The translations under genes and the position numbers were made by a program. From Acetobacter garciniae (lineage in GTDB: Bacteria > Pseudomonadota > Alphaproteobacteria > Acetobacterales > Acetobacteraceae), in assembly GCF_017377735.1 (NCBI RefSeq), contig NZ_JAFVMH010000008.1:1-64000 (forward strand): DNA of 64,000 bases, written 5' to 3'. Shown here piece after piece: positions 43,674 to 52,094 of this stretch. Below the pieces are notes generated by a model. It searched no databases. It had not been told where the DNA came from and saw nothing but the letters and a program-made list of their open reading frames with translations. The stretch's first letter is position 1. Every line of letters starts with the position of its first letter.

Positions 43674-43993
43674 CGCGCGCGCCAGGCTTTCTGGCCGACA
43701 ACGCCTGCGGCCATGCCGCAGGCGACAAAGCGGAAGGTTCTGTCCAGCCGCGTCATGAGGCTCACGACGCGGCTCGCGAGATCCGGCCAACTCTGGTGTT
43801 CGAGCCAGTACAGGGCCGGGAGAGAAAACCTTGGCCGGTGTGCACCGGCCATGACCGCGACATCGATCAGCAGGCCTGTGAGGCCGAACAGGACGACAAG
43901 TGTCGCGAAATACGTGCCGATCCCCCACCACAGGAGCCCCAGACAGAAACGGGCCCGGCGGATGACGCGGCGCGCAGAAACGGAAAAAGACAT
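43613..43993 (-). CDS. Small integral membrane protein
   Basis: From ATG 43993 (GAGAGG just upstream) the minus strand encodes 126 residues. At least one strong transmembrane segment (WGIGTYFATLVVLFGLTGLLIDVAVMA) and a weaker one at the C-terminus (FRFVACGMAAGVVG) are present. It overlaps the 3' end of ardC by 61 bases on the opposite strand. The function is unknown. Confidence 0.55.
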   Translation of the reverse strand: MSFSVSARRVIRRARFCLGLLWWGIGTYFATLVVLFGLTGLLIDVAVMAGAHRPRFSLPALYWLEHQSWPDLASRVVSLMTRLDRTFRFVACGMAAGVVGQKAWRARQAAIASGASAASSLARPAA

Positions 43994-44175
43994 CAGACCT
44001 CTCAAACAGCCAAACACAGGCAGTCTGGCCCAGAGGGTTGTGACCGCCAACAGGACCAATGGTCCCGCACGGGATGGCTCGCCGCCGCAACGGTCCGGCA
44101 AGCCCGCGCTGCGCGCGCCGTTGCCCCGGCGATCCACCCATGCAGGCCGGGCGACATCTCAAAGGAGAAAACGAG

Positions 44176-44718
44176 ATGGAAAATCCCTGCCTGTCCCCCG
44201 TCCGTGTCTGGCGCGGCCGTGCCAGCGCCCTGCCTGCCAGTCTTTGTCGCGGCGGTGCAAGCCACGCCCTGCTTTCGGTCTCTGTCGCACCGGAGGATAC
44301 GGTCCAGAGTGTGCGCGCGCGGCTGGTGGACGAGCTGATCCGCGCCACCGCCGGTGCCCAGGCCCGGCCGGAAGACCATCCCGCGCTGTGTCGCCTGTTC
44401 GAACCCATGGCCCGGCAGGCCTGCGCTGGCGCGCCATCCGACAGGGCCGATCCGGCTGCCCCGGAGCCACCACTGGCGGCGCAGCCATGGCAGCTTGCCG
44501 ATGACCCGCAGACTTACGCAGAACGTGCCGGCTGGTGGATTGTCGTCGACGGATCATGGAACCACGAGCTGAGCGATACAGTTCCCTGTCGCGAACAGGC
44601 TCAGGCGATTGCCGATCGCCTCAATGCGGCCTATCCCGGGGCCGAGTGGTACCGCCACTGGTTTTGCGTCACGGCACCTCTGCCTGTTCTGGTAACGGAG
44701 GCCGGGCATGTCGTGTGA
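44176..44718 (+). CDS. Hypothetical protein
   Basis: This 180-residue protein follows a good RBS (AAAGGAG). The central part is Pro/Ala-rich; the C-terminal part (WWIVVDGSWNHELSDTVPCREQAQAIADRLNAAYPGAEWYRHW) looks like a small folded domain. No family was recognised. It overlaps the next gene by 11 bases. Confidence 0.58.
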   Translation: MENPCLSPVRVWRGRASALPASLCRGGASHALLSVSVAPEDTVQSVRARLVDELIRATAGAQARPEDHPALCRLFEPMARQACAGAPSDRADPAAPEPPLAAQPWQLADDPQTYAERAGWWIVVDGSWNHELSDTVPCREQAQAIADRLNAAYPGAEWYRHWFCVTAPLPVLVTEAGHVV

Positions 44719-45526
44719 GGATCTGCGGGTGCGCGTGTCCTGCCACGGCCCGGGTCCCGATCGCGCGGCCCTGCGCGATCAGATCCGTCGCGAAATCGGG
44801 GACGGTGATCGCTGCCATCTTCCGCCCATGGGCGGATTGTGGACCACACGGAGCGCACTGGGTTTTCAGGCCGAGCAATACCACGAGGATTTCTACCAGC
44901 CTCTGCTCACCCGCCTGTCGGCGCGGTTCCGGCACCTGACATTCGAGGTATTCAGTGCGATGTGCTGTGACCACGCCGCGATCGATCCGACGGTGCTGGA
45001 GATCTGGCAGGGCGGGGCCTGCCGAGGGCATGGGACTTTCAGTCCGGTCGCCTTTATGGCGGTCCAGTCTGTCCCGCGCCTTCGGCGCTGGCCCGATGCC
45101 GGGACACTCTACACGATCGATCCCGGAATCGCCGCACTCTGGCCGCGTCTGCGACCGCCTCCATGGCTGCGCCATGTTGGACGACGTGCCCCCGATATCG
45201 GGGCGTGGCGGATCCTCGAAGGCTTCGATGTCGCCTGTCCTGAGCGGCTTTACAATCCCGTCGCCGGGATTGTCCTGATCGCAGGACCACAGGCGTGTCG
45301 CGTCATATCCGGCGTGGACGTTTATGGCCGCGTGGCGGGCGAGACAACACGGCCATACGGCGAGATATGTCGGGATTTCCCGGAGCTCGCGCGCTGGTGC
45401 GACATGTGGGTCGCCCATAACCGGCGTGCCGCGCGGGCGGGCCGCAGGGCGGCCGCCCGTTATAATCGTCACATCGTGCGCATGCGAGCGCTCTACGGAG
45501 AGGACTGGGACGCGATCCCGTTCTGA
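44708..45526 (+). CDS. Hypothetical protein
   Basis: This 272-residue basic protein has no recognised domain. It contains conserved-looking segments such as FEVFSAMCCDHAAIDPTVLEIWQGG and ARWCDMWVAHNRRAARAGRRAAARYNRHI, the latter a charged helix. The 3' end overlaps the convergent zinc-ribbon gene by 34 bases. It is the last gene of the plus-strand run before a long non-coding stretch. Confidence 0.58.
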   Translation: MSCEDLRVRVSCHGPGPDRAALRDQIRREIGDGDRCHLPPMGGLWTTRSALGFQAEQYHEDFYQPLLTRLSARFRHLTFEVFSAMCCDHAAIDPTVLEIWQGGACRGHGTFSPVAFMAVQSVPRLRRWPDAGTLYTIDPGIAALWPRLRPPPWLRHVGRRAPDIGAWRILEGFDVACPERLYNPVAGIVLIAGPQACRVISGVDVYGRVAGETTRPYGEICRDFPELARWCDMWVAHNRRAARAGRRAAARYNRHIVRMRALYGEDWDAIPF

Positions 45527-45810
45527 TCGGCCTGTCGGTCGGCGTTTTCCGGGCAGGCCGGCTTCGCCGTCTGGCCCGGACCTGCCTCTGTCGCGCAGCT
45601 CTCGCAGGCGATGCCGCGTCTGGTTGCAGCCCAGCCCGGCATCTCACGCCATTTGCTCTCCCAGCCGCACCGGTTGCATTGGAACAGTGCAACCATGCGC
45701 ATCCCCGGGCTGTAGACACAGCCGTGATCGCCTGTGTCAATCGCGTGTGCAAGCTTCCGCGGGCTTCGCCGCGGCCGCTTCCATCCGAACAGATCGCCCT
45801 GTCGCGCCAT
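45493..45810 (-). CDS. Zinc-ribbon hypothetical protein
   Basis: This 105-residue protein starts MARQGDLFGWKRPRRSPRKL. Two CxxC pairs (FQCNRCGWESKW and GIACESCATEAG) form a probable zinc ribbon. The C-terminus is polar. The start at 45810 has AAGGA upstream on the minus strand. A nucleic-acid-binding role is plausible but unproven. Confidence 0.6.
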   Translation of the reverse strand: MARQGDLFGWKRPRRSPRKLAHAIDTGDHGCVYSPGMRMVALFQCNRCGWESKWREMPGWAATRRGIACESCATEAGPGQTAKPACPENADRQADQNGIASQSSP

Positions 45811-45916
45811 GTCGCATCCTTTCCTTCTCACGAGCCAAGATCATCCTGCCTGTGAGTTTAGGCGCACGGCTTGTGACCGCAGGAGGCTCCCGTGGAGGTG
45901 TTGCCCGCGCAAACCA

Positions 45917-45974
45917 CAGCTTATCCCCAGAGGCCCTATGCGCTATGGGGGCGCGGGCCTCCGGGGATAAGCTG
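45917..45974. repeat. 20 bp inverted repeat containing TTATCCCC
   Basis: The arms CAGCTTATCCCCAGAGGCCC (45917-45936) and GGGCCTCCGGGGATAAGCTG (45955-45974) match at 19 of 20 positions around an 18 base loop. Confidence 0.65.
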
Positions 45975-46070
45975 CTCCGCGCTGCGCGCTACGGCACTAC
46001 GTGCTGGATTGCGTGGACAACCCGGGAGCGTGCTCCTCAAAGCGAAAGTGCCGTGTTCAATGCCCTCGCA

Positions 46071-46100
46071 CGGACTTGCGGCCGGTCGGCCGCAAGTCCG
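46071..46100. repeat. Perfect 13 bp inverted repeat, 4 base loop
   Basis: CGGACTTGCGGCC, GGTC, GGCCGCAAGTCCG: a tight, very stable hairpin in non-coding DNA. Confidence 0.7.
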
Positions 46101-46256
46101 ACGACTGGAGCGTTCGGCCGCGGTGAATGAAGCTCTTGCGGGCGGTCCGTTGGAAATGGAACGGTTGGGGTTGGGCTGTGCTGGAGCCAAAAAATGGGCG
46201 GGGCACGGCGGCTGCGATCCGTGGGCTGAAATCCGGGGCGGGCGGGGGGAGCTGTG

Positions 46257-46904
46257 GGGCGTTCCCCCTTCGGGGTCCCGTGACCCGGGCTTCGCCCCGA
46301 GCCCCCTGTGGGGTCTCGGCCATACGGCGGATCCCGGTAACGCGGGTGCCGGTGCGGCCTGGTGTTCTGCTGTGATGGGTGCCGGATGGTGGGGGAGGGG
46401 AGCGTGACTGCGCCTCAACCCCCTGTCGCGCGGGGCGCGACAGGGGGCACGTTCCGGGGATTGCGGCCGAGCATCCAGCGTTCATCATGACGGGGCCAGG
46501 AGCGGGTCGTCCACACTGGCCTGCGGCCCCCGCTGGCGCGGCTGCGCGACCCTCACCGCACCTGGGCTGTCCCGCGTGCATCGCAGGGCTGAGGCCCCGC
46601 GCTGCCCGCAGGACAACCGGCTTGTTCAGGACGCTCCGGTGAGGACCACCCGCACCTGTCCCCGTCAGGCCTGATGGCAGGATGTGGCTCAGAAAAACGC
46701 CTCCATCCCCTGCACTCTCGTTGCAGTCGCGGGCGCTCGCCGCCCCGCACCCCGGCAGGATATGGTCTAGTAAAACAATCGGTTTTACTTCGTCCTGCAA
46801 GCAATAAAAGACGCTGTTCGGATAATAAAGATCGCTTTTATTGGCTGATTTCTGCGGGTTTTGTGTATTTTTCTCTTGCGTCGTTCTTCGGGGCGTACTA
46901 ATCT
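46257..46904 (+). repeat. Long direct repeat, copy 1
   Basis: About 648 bp align without net shift to 48590-49237 (constant offset 2333), with high identity that falls off toward the 3' end. The unit starts at GGGCGTTCCCCCTTCGGGG, contains further hairpins such as CCCCCTGTCGCG-CGGGG-CGCGACAGGGGG, and ends at a promoter. It has no credible gene of its own. Confidence 0.88.
46874..46902 (+). promoter_or_regulatory. Putative promoter at the end of repeat copy 1
   Basis: TCTTGC, 16 bases, TACTAAT, identical in layout to 49207-49235 and close to 35047-35075. The gene at 47004 starts 101 bases downstream, leaving a leader of about 95 bases. Confidence 0.5.
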
Positions 46905-47003
46905 TGACTTGTCGGGGCGGGAATGGGTCTCCCCCGAACAGGCGCCCCGGCCGGTGCTACCAACACCAAGCCGGGACTTCGCCAGAAATGAAAGGTACGT
47001 TTC

Positions 47004-47696
47004 ATGTCCGACGCAAACACCGCTATGGCTCAGGCTCTCTCCACCGCGCAAGGCACAAAAGCCGCGAACGTCAAAAAGCCCGGCAAACTCTCCCCCAAGC
47101 GCGTGCAGCAGTTCCAGCAGACTCAGGCCCGGAGGCAGGTTTCCGCCCCCACCCTTGCCGACGTGCTGCGGCTGACCCCCAATGACGACCAGATCGCAAA
47201 AATGGTTCCGGCCTTCGGGCTGGAAAGCGTCGATCCCGACGAACTGACCGGCCTTGGCTCCAACATGCTGCGCGACCAGCACGACGCCCTGCGGCCTGTT
47301 CTGGTGTCCCTGATCCGGGGCGAGGAAAACACAACAGCCCTGCGCATGCACCTTGACCGGCTGGTGGATGGTCTCGTGCGCTCCGCCTACGGGTCCGCCA
47401 ACTTCTACGAAAGCCGCCGTATGATCGCCAAGGATGCGCGCGACCAATGGGCCAACGAAAGCCGTGACGCCGACCGCATGGGCATCGACGGCGGCGAGAA
47501 CCGCGTGGATGGCCTGCGCCGTATCGCCGCCGAAAACGGCATGAAGGCGTATGCCCTCGCCTGCATCGCAAACGGGGCCTGCTCCGCCTATGCCGAGCTG
47601 ATCGGCGAGGACTGGAAACCCTATCAGGGGAAGCAGAACAGCCGCACCCTCACGCAGGAAGCCGCCGCGCTGGCCGACGACGCACTCGGTATCTGA
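47004..47696 (+). CDS. Hypothetical protein under a repeat-borne promoter
   Basis: This 230-residue soluble protein has a basic, Gln-rich N-terminus (KLSPKRVQQFQQTQARRQ) and a mainly helical remainder (MHLDRLVDGLVRSAYGSANFYESRRMIAKDARDQWANESRD). There is no known domain. It shares its upstream promoter and repeat with ssb, suggesting parallel expression. Two small membrane protein genes follow on the same strand. Confidence 0.65.
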   Translation: MSDANTAMAQALSTAQGTKAANVKKPGKLSPKRVQQFQQTQARRQVSAPTLADVLRLTPNDDQIAKMVPAFGLESVDPDELTGLGSNMLRDQHDALRPVLVSLIRGEENTTALRMHLDRLVDGLVRSAYGSANFYESRRMIAKDARDQWANESRDADRMGIDGGENRVDGLRRIAAENGMKAYALACIANGACSAYAELIGEDWKPYQGKQNSRTLTQEAAALADDALGI

Positions 47697-47748
47697 TACC
47701 AGAAGGCCGGGGCTCACGCCCCGGCCTGATACAGACACGGGAAAAAGA

Positions 47749-48030
47749 ATGGACAAACCCCCCTCACACCCCATCCTGCGGGCGTTGCTACCGCCCCCAC
47801 AGACACCAAAGCATCAGGAAGACAGGCTCAAGGCATTGGCGACGATTTTTCAGACTTTGGCCCTTAGCGCGTGGGGGCTCGGTATTCTAACGCCCCTGAT
47901 AACAGCTTACACCGCACTCAACCTTTTTCATGCGGGCTTGTCATTTGTGCTGGGGGCTATGCTGGAACTATGTTCTTTGACTCTGCTGGCCTATGTTCCC
48001 TATACTATCGACACAAAGGAGGGATCTTGA
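47749..48030 (+). CDS. Small two-span membrane protein
   Basis: This 93-residue protein has two hydrophobic helices (FQTLALSAWGLGILTPLITAYTAL with LNLF, and FVLGAMLELCSLTLLAYVPY). It follows the 230-residue gene by 52 bases, and the next tiny gene begins 1 base after its stop. The function is unknown. Confidence 0.6.
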   Translation: MDKPPSHPILRALLPPPQTPKHQEDRLKALATIFQTLALSAWGLGILTPLITAYTALNLFHAGLSFVLGAMLELCSLTLLAYVPYTIDTKEGS

Positions 48031-48031
48031 G

Positions 48032-48163
48032 ATGGATGTTTTTACGCAGTCGCTCCTGTTGATCCTGCTTCCGGCCGCTATTTTTACTCTTGTCGCAGGG
48101 CTTTCTATCGGCCCGGTCATGACACGCCTTGCCAAATGGCGGGAGTCCTTGGAGCGCAACTGA
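48032..48163 (+). CDS. Tiny membrane protein (43 residues)
   Basis: A near-perfect AAGGAGGG lies 9 bases before ATG 48032. The frame encodes MDVFTQSLLLILLPAAIFTL and ends at TGA 48161-48163, with one transmembrane helix and a basic C-terminus (MTRLAKWRESLERN). The RBS and coupling to the preceding gene make it credible despite its size. Confidence 0.6.
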   Translation: MDVFTQSLLLILLPAAIFTLVAGLSIGPVMTRLAKWRESLERN

Positions 48164-48348
48164 CGCGCCCACGCCCCACCAACCTGGCGGAAGCCAGGCC
48201 GGGGTGAAGATCGACCGGGGCTTCGCCCCGGAAGAGCTTAAGCCGGGGCAGAGCCCCGGTAACGCTTCACGGAAAAAAACTATGCGACGCGCTGTATTCC
48301 AACACGCGCCGTGCGCCGTGTTTGCGGTCCTCTCAGCGCCCGTGTCGC

Positions 48349-48507
48349 TTACCTCAAAAGCGCAATCAACCCCAGCAGCACCAGGAAGCCAACAACCTGC
48401 GGCCACAAAAGCGGGCCGGTCTCTTTGCGACGGGGACGCCACCGCGCCGCACGGCGCAGGCGCGCCCGCGCTTCCTCGCGGTAATAGTCTCGATCTTCTA
48501 TGCCCAT
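48349..48507 (-). CDS. Tiny tail-anchored-type membrane protein (52 residues)
   Basis: On the minus strand ATG 48507 follows ACAGGAGGATTGTATGGG. The product starts MGIEDRDYYREEARARLRR and ends with a hydrophobic helix VVGFLVLLGLIALLR directly before the stop. The charged N-terminus with a C-terminal membrane anchor looks like a real small protein. Confidence 0.6.
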   Translation of the reverse strand: MGIEDRDYYREEARARLRRAARWRPRRKETGPLLWPQVVGFLVLLGLIALLR

Positions 48508-48589
48508 CCCATACAATCCTCCTGTTGTCGCACAGGCAGGATACGCCTCGCGATTGTGACCACAGTCCGCACGGGCAGGGGAAGCTATC

Positions 48590-49237
48590 GGGCGTTCCCC
48601 CTTCGGGGTCCCGTGACCCGGGCTGCGCCCCGAGCCCCCTGCGGGGTCTCGGCCATACGGCGGATCCCGGTAACGCGGGTGCCGGTCTGGCCTGGTGCGC
48701 TGGTGTGAGGGGTATCGGATGGTGGGGGAGGGGAGCGTGACTGCGCCTCAACCCCCTGTCGCGCGGGGCGCGACAGGGGGCACGTTCCGGGGATTGCGGC
48801 CGAGCATCCAGCGTTCATCATGACGGGGCCAGGTGCGGGTCGTCCACACTGGCCTGCGGCCCCCGCTGGCGCGGCTGCGCGACCCTCACCGCACCTGGGC
48901 TGTCCCGCGTGCATCGCAGGGCCGAGGCCCCGCGCTGCCCGCAGGACAACCGGTTTGTTCAGGACGCTCCGGTGAGGACCACCCGCACCTGTCCCCGTCA
49001 GGCCTGATGGCAGGATGTGGCTCAGAAAAACGCCTCCATCCCCTGCACTCTCGTTGCAGTCGCGGGCGCTCGCCGCCCCGCGCCCCGGCAGGATATGGTC
49101 TAGTAAAACAGTCCGCGTTACTTCTGCGAGCAAGCAATAAAAGGCGCTGTTCGGACAATAAATATCGCTTTTAGTGGCTGTTTTCTGCGGTTTTGTGGCG
49201 TTTTTCTCTTGCTGTGCTTGTTGGTCTGTACTAATCT
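48590..49237 (+). repeat. Long direct repeat, copy 2
   Basis: Second copy of 46257-46904, ending in the promoter of ssb. Differences are scattered substitutions, mostly in the last ~150 bases, so the duplication is not brand new. Confidence 0.88.
49207..49235 (+). promoter_or_regulatory. Putative promoter of ssb
   Basis: TCTTGC, 16 bases, TACTAAT at the end of repeat copy 2, with a leader of about 55 bases to the ssb start. Confidence 0.5.
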
Positions 49238-49294
49238 GTATTTATCGAGAGCGGTTGAAGATATCCCGCCTCACAGTCAAACAGGAGAAATCAC

Positions 49295-49762
49295 ATGGCC
49301 GGTAGCGTTAACAAAGTCATCCTCGTGGGCAACCTCGGCAAGGACCCCGAAGTCCGTCATGCTCAGAGCGGGGCGAAGATCGTGTCTTTCCCGCTGGCAA
49401 CCAGCGACACATGGAATGACCGGGCTTCCGGCGAGCGGCGTGAGCGCACCGAATGGCACCGCGTTGTCGTGTTCAACGAGCGTCTGGCCGATGTGGCCGA
49501 ACGCTTCCTGCGCAAGGGTCGCAAGGTCTATCTCGAAGGCGCGTTGCAGACCCGCAAATGGACCGATCAGGGCGGGCAGGAACGTTTTACCACCGAAGTG
49601 ATCATTGACCGTTTCCGGGGCGAGCTGGTGCTGCTCGATAGCGCTGGCAGTGGCGAACGGCAGGACGGTGGCGATTACGCGGCACCGTCGCGGGCGGCCG
49701 CTCCCCGAACCGATGCGGGCGGGCAGGTATCCCAGGACCTGGACGACGAAATACCTTTTTGA
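49295..49762 (+). CDS. ssb: Single-stranded DNA-binding protein
   Basis: This 155-residue protein has an OB-fold (1-112): AGSVNKVILVGNLGKDPEVR, FPLATSDTW, RTEWHRVVVFNERLADVAERFLRKG and YLEGALQTRKW. A short Gly/Ala-rich linker follows, and the acidic tip DLDDEIPF recruits other replication proteins. Plasmid Ssb coats the transferred strand after entry. CAGGAGAAATCAC precedes the ATG. It sits at the end of the accessory block under a promoter duplicated upstream of the gene at 47004. Confidence 0.95.
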   Translation: MAGSVNKVILVGNLGKDPEVRHAQSGAKIVSFPLATSDTWNDRASGERRERTEWHRVVVFNERLADVAERFLRKGRKVYLEGALQTRKWTDQGGQERFTTEVIIDRFRGELVLLDSAGSGERQDGGDYAAPSRAAAPRTDAGGQVSQDLDDEIPF

Positions 49763-49782
49763 GCCCGCCAGGCGCTTCCATC

Positions 49783-49817
49783 GAAAAGGGGCCGTGCCAC
49801 CAGGTGCGGCCCTTTTC
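49783..49817 (+). terminator. Rho-independent-type terminator behind ssb
   Basis: GAAAAGGGGCCG pairs with CGGCCCTTTTC (one bulged G) across a 12 base loop. The stem ends in CCTTTTCTG, 20 bases after the ssb stop. Confidence 0.7.
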
Positions 49818-49858
49818 TGTTGCCGGTGGTATGGCATTGCGCGGTTTTGGACACACGC

Positions 49859-51388
49859 TTAGCGTGCCACGTGCCTTGCGGCTGTCTCTGTTCCAAGCGC
49901 GAAGGTTTCGAGCAGGGCGCGGAGTTCATGGGTCTGGTGGACCATCGCCACACTGGCGGTCGAAGTCTGGTCCACCATCGCCGCGTTCTCCCGTGTGCCC
50001 TGGTCGATTGTCGCCACCGCTCCATTCACGTCCTGCAGCGCCGCCGCCTGTTCCTGTGCGGCATTGGCGATTGCCTGAAGATGCGCGCCGATTTCCGTCA
50101 CGTTTTCCACAATCGTGCGCATGCCGCCCGTGGCGTCGTTCATCACCCTCACACCGGCCGCGACATGCTCGCGTGAACCCGCGACAAGATGTCGCACGTC
50201 TTTCGACGCGTCGCCCGCCTTGCCCGCAAGATCCCGGATCGCTTCCGCCAGAACCCGGAAACTGGCCCCGGCAGTACCGGCCCGCGCGGCTTCCACCGCC
50301 GTATTCAGGGCGAGGATATTGGTCTGAGCCGCAATCGTGTCCATGACCTCGGTGATTTCCCCGATAGCCTGCGAAGACCGCTCGATTTGCTCCATGGCCG
50401 TTGTCGCGCGTTCGATCATGTCCGAGAACGTCTCCGCCATCGTCTGGCATCGGCCCACGAAGGCCGAAGCCTCGGAAACCCGCGACGCCGTCGAGGTGAC
50501 GGTGGCTGAAATCTCTTCGATTGCGGCGGCGGTCCGCTCCACGGATGTCGCCTGGTGCTCGGTCCTGCGCGCCAGCAGCCGCGCGCCACTGTGCAGCTCG
50601 CCCGCCTGTGTATCCACCAGCCGGGCCGTCTCGGACGCCGTGTCCAGCGCTTCGCGCAGGGAACCCAGTGCGACATTGAGGTTATCGCGCAGTGGCGCAT
50701 AGGAGTCTGGGACCGGTGCCACCAGATCACGCGCCAGGTTCCTGCGCGCGACATCCTGGATGATCGCTCCAAACGAGCTGGTGACGATATCCTGCTCATG
50801 CTGGATAGCCTGCGCGCGGGCCTGTTCCCGCGCCCGTTCCGCCTCATCCAGATAGACCGAAATCGTCAGGTCCATTTCCAGCAGGACCGCCTTCGCGAGG
50901 CTCCCCAGAATGTCGCCCAGTTCCTGGGCGTCGACCTTACCCTTGCGGGACAGCAGGGCAGGGCGGGGCATCAGCTCCGCGACAATGGCGTGGATCAGGT
51001 GATCCAGTACCAGAGCATAACCGCCGATATACCAGCGCGGCTCAAGCCCGATCCGGGCATGCACGCTCCCGATCGCGCTGACGCGCGCGGCGTAGGTTTC
51101 ATCGAAGCGGGCGGTGGAAATATGTCGCCAATGGTCCTGCTGGGCGGCGCTCGCCCGCTGCATCTGTGCGTCGGACGAGAAATAGCGCTGTGTTTCCGGT
51201 GTCGCCCGGAGCTGGGAATAGAAGCCTTCAAGGGCGCGGGGCATTTCACGGTCGATCAGCGCCTGAACGGCGCGGATCGCGTCGCATTCGGCTTCGCCGA
51301 GCGCCATGAACGCCTGGCGGCGCTGCACACTCGACAGGTCGTGCGCGCTGTCTGCTTGGGTCTGGGGCATCGTCGTCTGTCCTGGCAA
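49859..51388 (-). CDS. Globin-coupled methyl-accepting chemotaxis protein (HemAT-like)
   Basis: This 509-residue cytoplasmic protein has no transmembrane segment. An N-terminal protoglobin sensor domain (about 20-180) has the haem-ligand His at 110 in IGSVHARIGLEPRWYIGGY. A HAMP-like linker follows, then the signalling domain with the hairpin tip DTIAAQTNILALNTAVEAARAG. HemAT-type transducers bind oxygen and control CheA, producing aerotaxis. On a plasmid of an obligate aerobe it could tune the host's oxygen response. It is the downstream gene of a minus-strand cluster. No other che genes are in the window. Confidence 0.88.
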   Translation of the reverse strand: MPGQTTMPQTQADSAHDLSSVQRRQAFMALGEAECDAIRAVQALIDREMPRALEGFYSQLRATPETQRYFSSDAQMQRASAAQQDHWRHISTARFDETYAARVSAIGSVHARIGLEPRWYIGGYALVLDHLIHAIVAELMPRPALLSRKGKVDAQELGDILGSLAKAVLLEMDLTISVYLDEAERAREQARAQAIQHEQDIVTSSFGAIIQDVARRNLARDLVAPVPDSYAPLRDNLNVALGSLREALDTASETARLVDTQAGELHSGARLLARRTEHQATSVERTAAAIEEISATVTSTASRVSEASAFVGRCQTMAETFSDMIERATTAMEQIERSSQAIGEITEVMDTIAAQTNILALNTAVEAARAGTAGASFRVLAEAIRDLAGKAGDASKDVRHLVAGSREHVAAGVRVMNDATGGMRTIVENVTEIGAHLQAIANAAQEQAAALQDVNGAVATIDQGTRENAAMVDQTSTASVAMVHQTHELRALLETFALGTETAARHVAR

Positions 51389-51467
51389 AGCCGTCCGGGG
51401 TCGGCCTGAAAATTCGGGGGAAGGCGGAAATATGCGTCGCGGCCGCGCAGGCGCGGCCGCACTCTGG

Positions 51468-52094
51468 TCAGGGGGTGCCGGGATCGGTCAGCGGTGTCAG
51501 CTCGCACCAGTCCTGTCCCTTGTGGACATCGCGGTGGCCATGCGTCAGGCAGTACCGCCCCCGCTGGGTTTCGGGCCATGTCACGAACAGGGCCAGCCCG
51601 GCTCCCGACACCAGAAGTGTCGCGGCCGCGACAAAGACCAGCGCATAGGCCCGCCAGCGCATCTCGCGGTAGAACAGCCCTTCCGTCAGCGGAATGCGCT
51701 GGCGCAGCTTGTCGAACACCGCGTCCTTCAGCCCCGAGACGACCGACGCGACAAGTCGGTCGATCGTCTCCTGCTGGCGCTGCGCGAGTTGCTGCTGCTC
51801 GACCTTGATCCGGCCTTCCACATACAGGTTCATGCCCTGGATGCGCTCGTATCCGGTGGCCAGTTCATCGCGCAGGCGCGTCAGGTCCGAGCACGCCATT
51901 TTTTCTGCGTGCTCGATCCGCGTAATGGCCTGCCCGACCATCTCGCGGCTCAGCGCGACCTGTTCGCCCAGCAGGGCGAACAGGATGCCAAGTGGACTGT
52001 CCACCGCAATACCGGCGTCGTGCAGGGCCAGAAGGAGCCGCTCGCGCGCCTCCCCCGGCCCCGTCGCCGAAACGGCTCCGGTCAGGGCAGCCAT
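51468..52094 (-). CDS. Membrane protein of the ParA-like cluster
   Basis: This 208-residue protein has a long helical, coiled-coil-like region (SREMVGQAITRIEHAEKMACSDLTRLRDELATGYERIQ, VEQQQLAQRQQETIDRLV). A single transmembrane helix (YALVFVAAATLLVSGAGLALFV) and a short C-terminal tail with two Cys (RYCLTHGH, DWCELTPL) follow. It overlaps the upstream ParA-like gene by 13 bases and so is coupled to it. Such pairings occur in mobilisation and transfer regions, but no named family was recognised. Confidence 0.62.
   Translation of the reverse strand: MAALTGAVSATGPGEARERLLLALHDAGIAVDSPLGILFALLGEQVALSREMVGQAITRIEHAEKMACSDLTRLRDELATGYERIQGMNLYVEGRIKVEQQQLAQRQQETIDRLVASVVSGLKDAVFDKLRQRIPLTEGLFYREMRWRAYALVFVAAATLLVSGAGLALFVTWPETQRGRYCLTHGHRDVHKGQDWCELTPLTDPGTP

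Larger units (their letters stand above)
45811..46256. other. Intergenic region with two strong hairpins
   Basis: The GC-rich sequence is without a convincing gene, although several long chance frames cross it. It holds the inverted repeats 45917-45974 and 46071-46100 and leads into the first copy of the long direct repeat. Confidence 0.5.

Noticed and set aside
45892-46800. Open frames of 160-250 codons in the GC-rich intergenic region, both strands
   Set aside because: They are low complexity, cross hairpins and repeat copies, and recur in repeat copy 2 with different frames. There is no RBS or domain.
46257-49237. Insertion sequence or transposon for the 648 bp repeats
   Set aside because: No transposase, no terminal inverted repeats and no target duplications were seen. 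A simple duplication is more likely.
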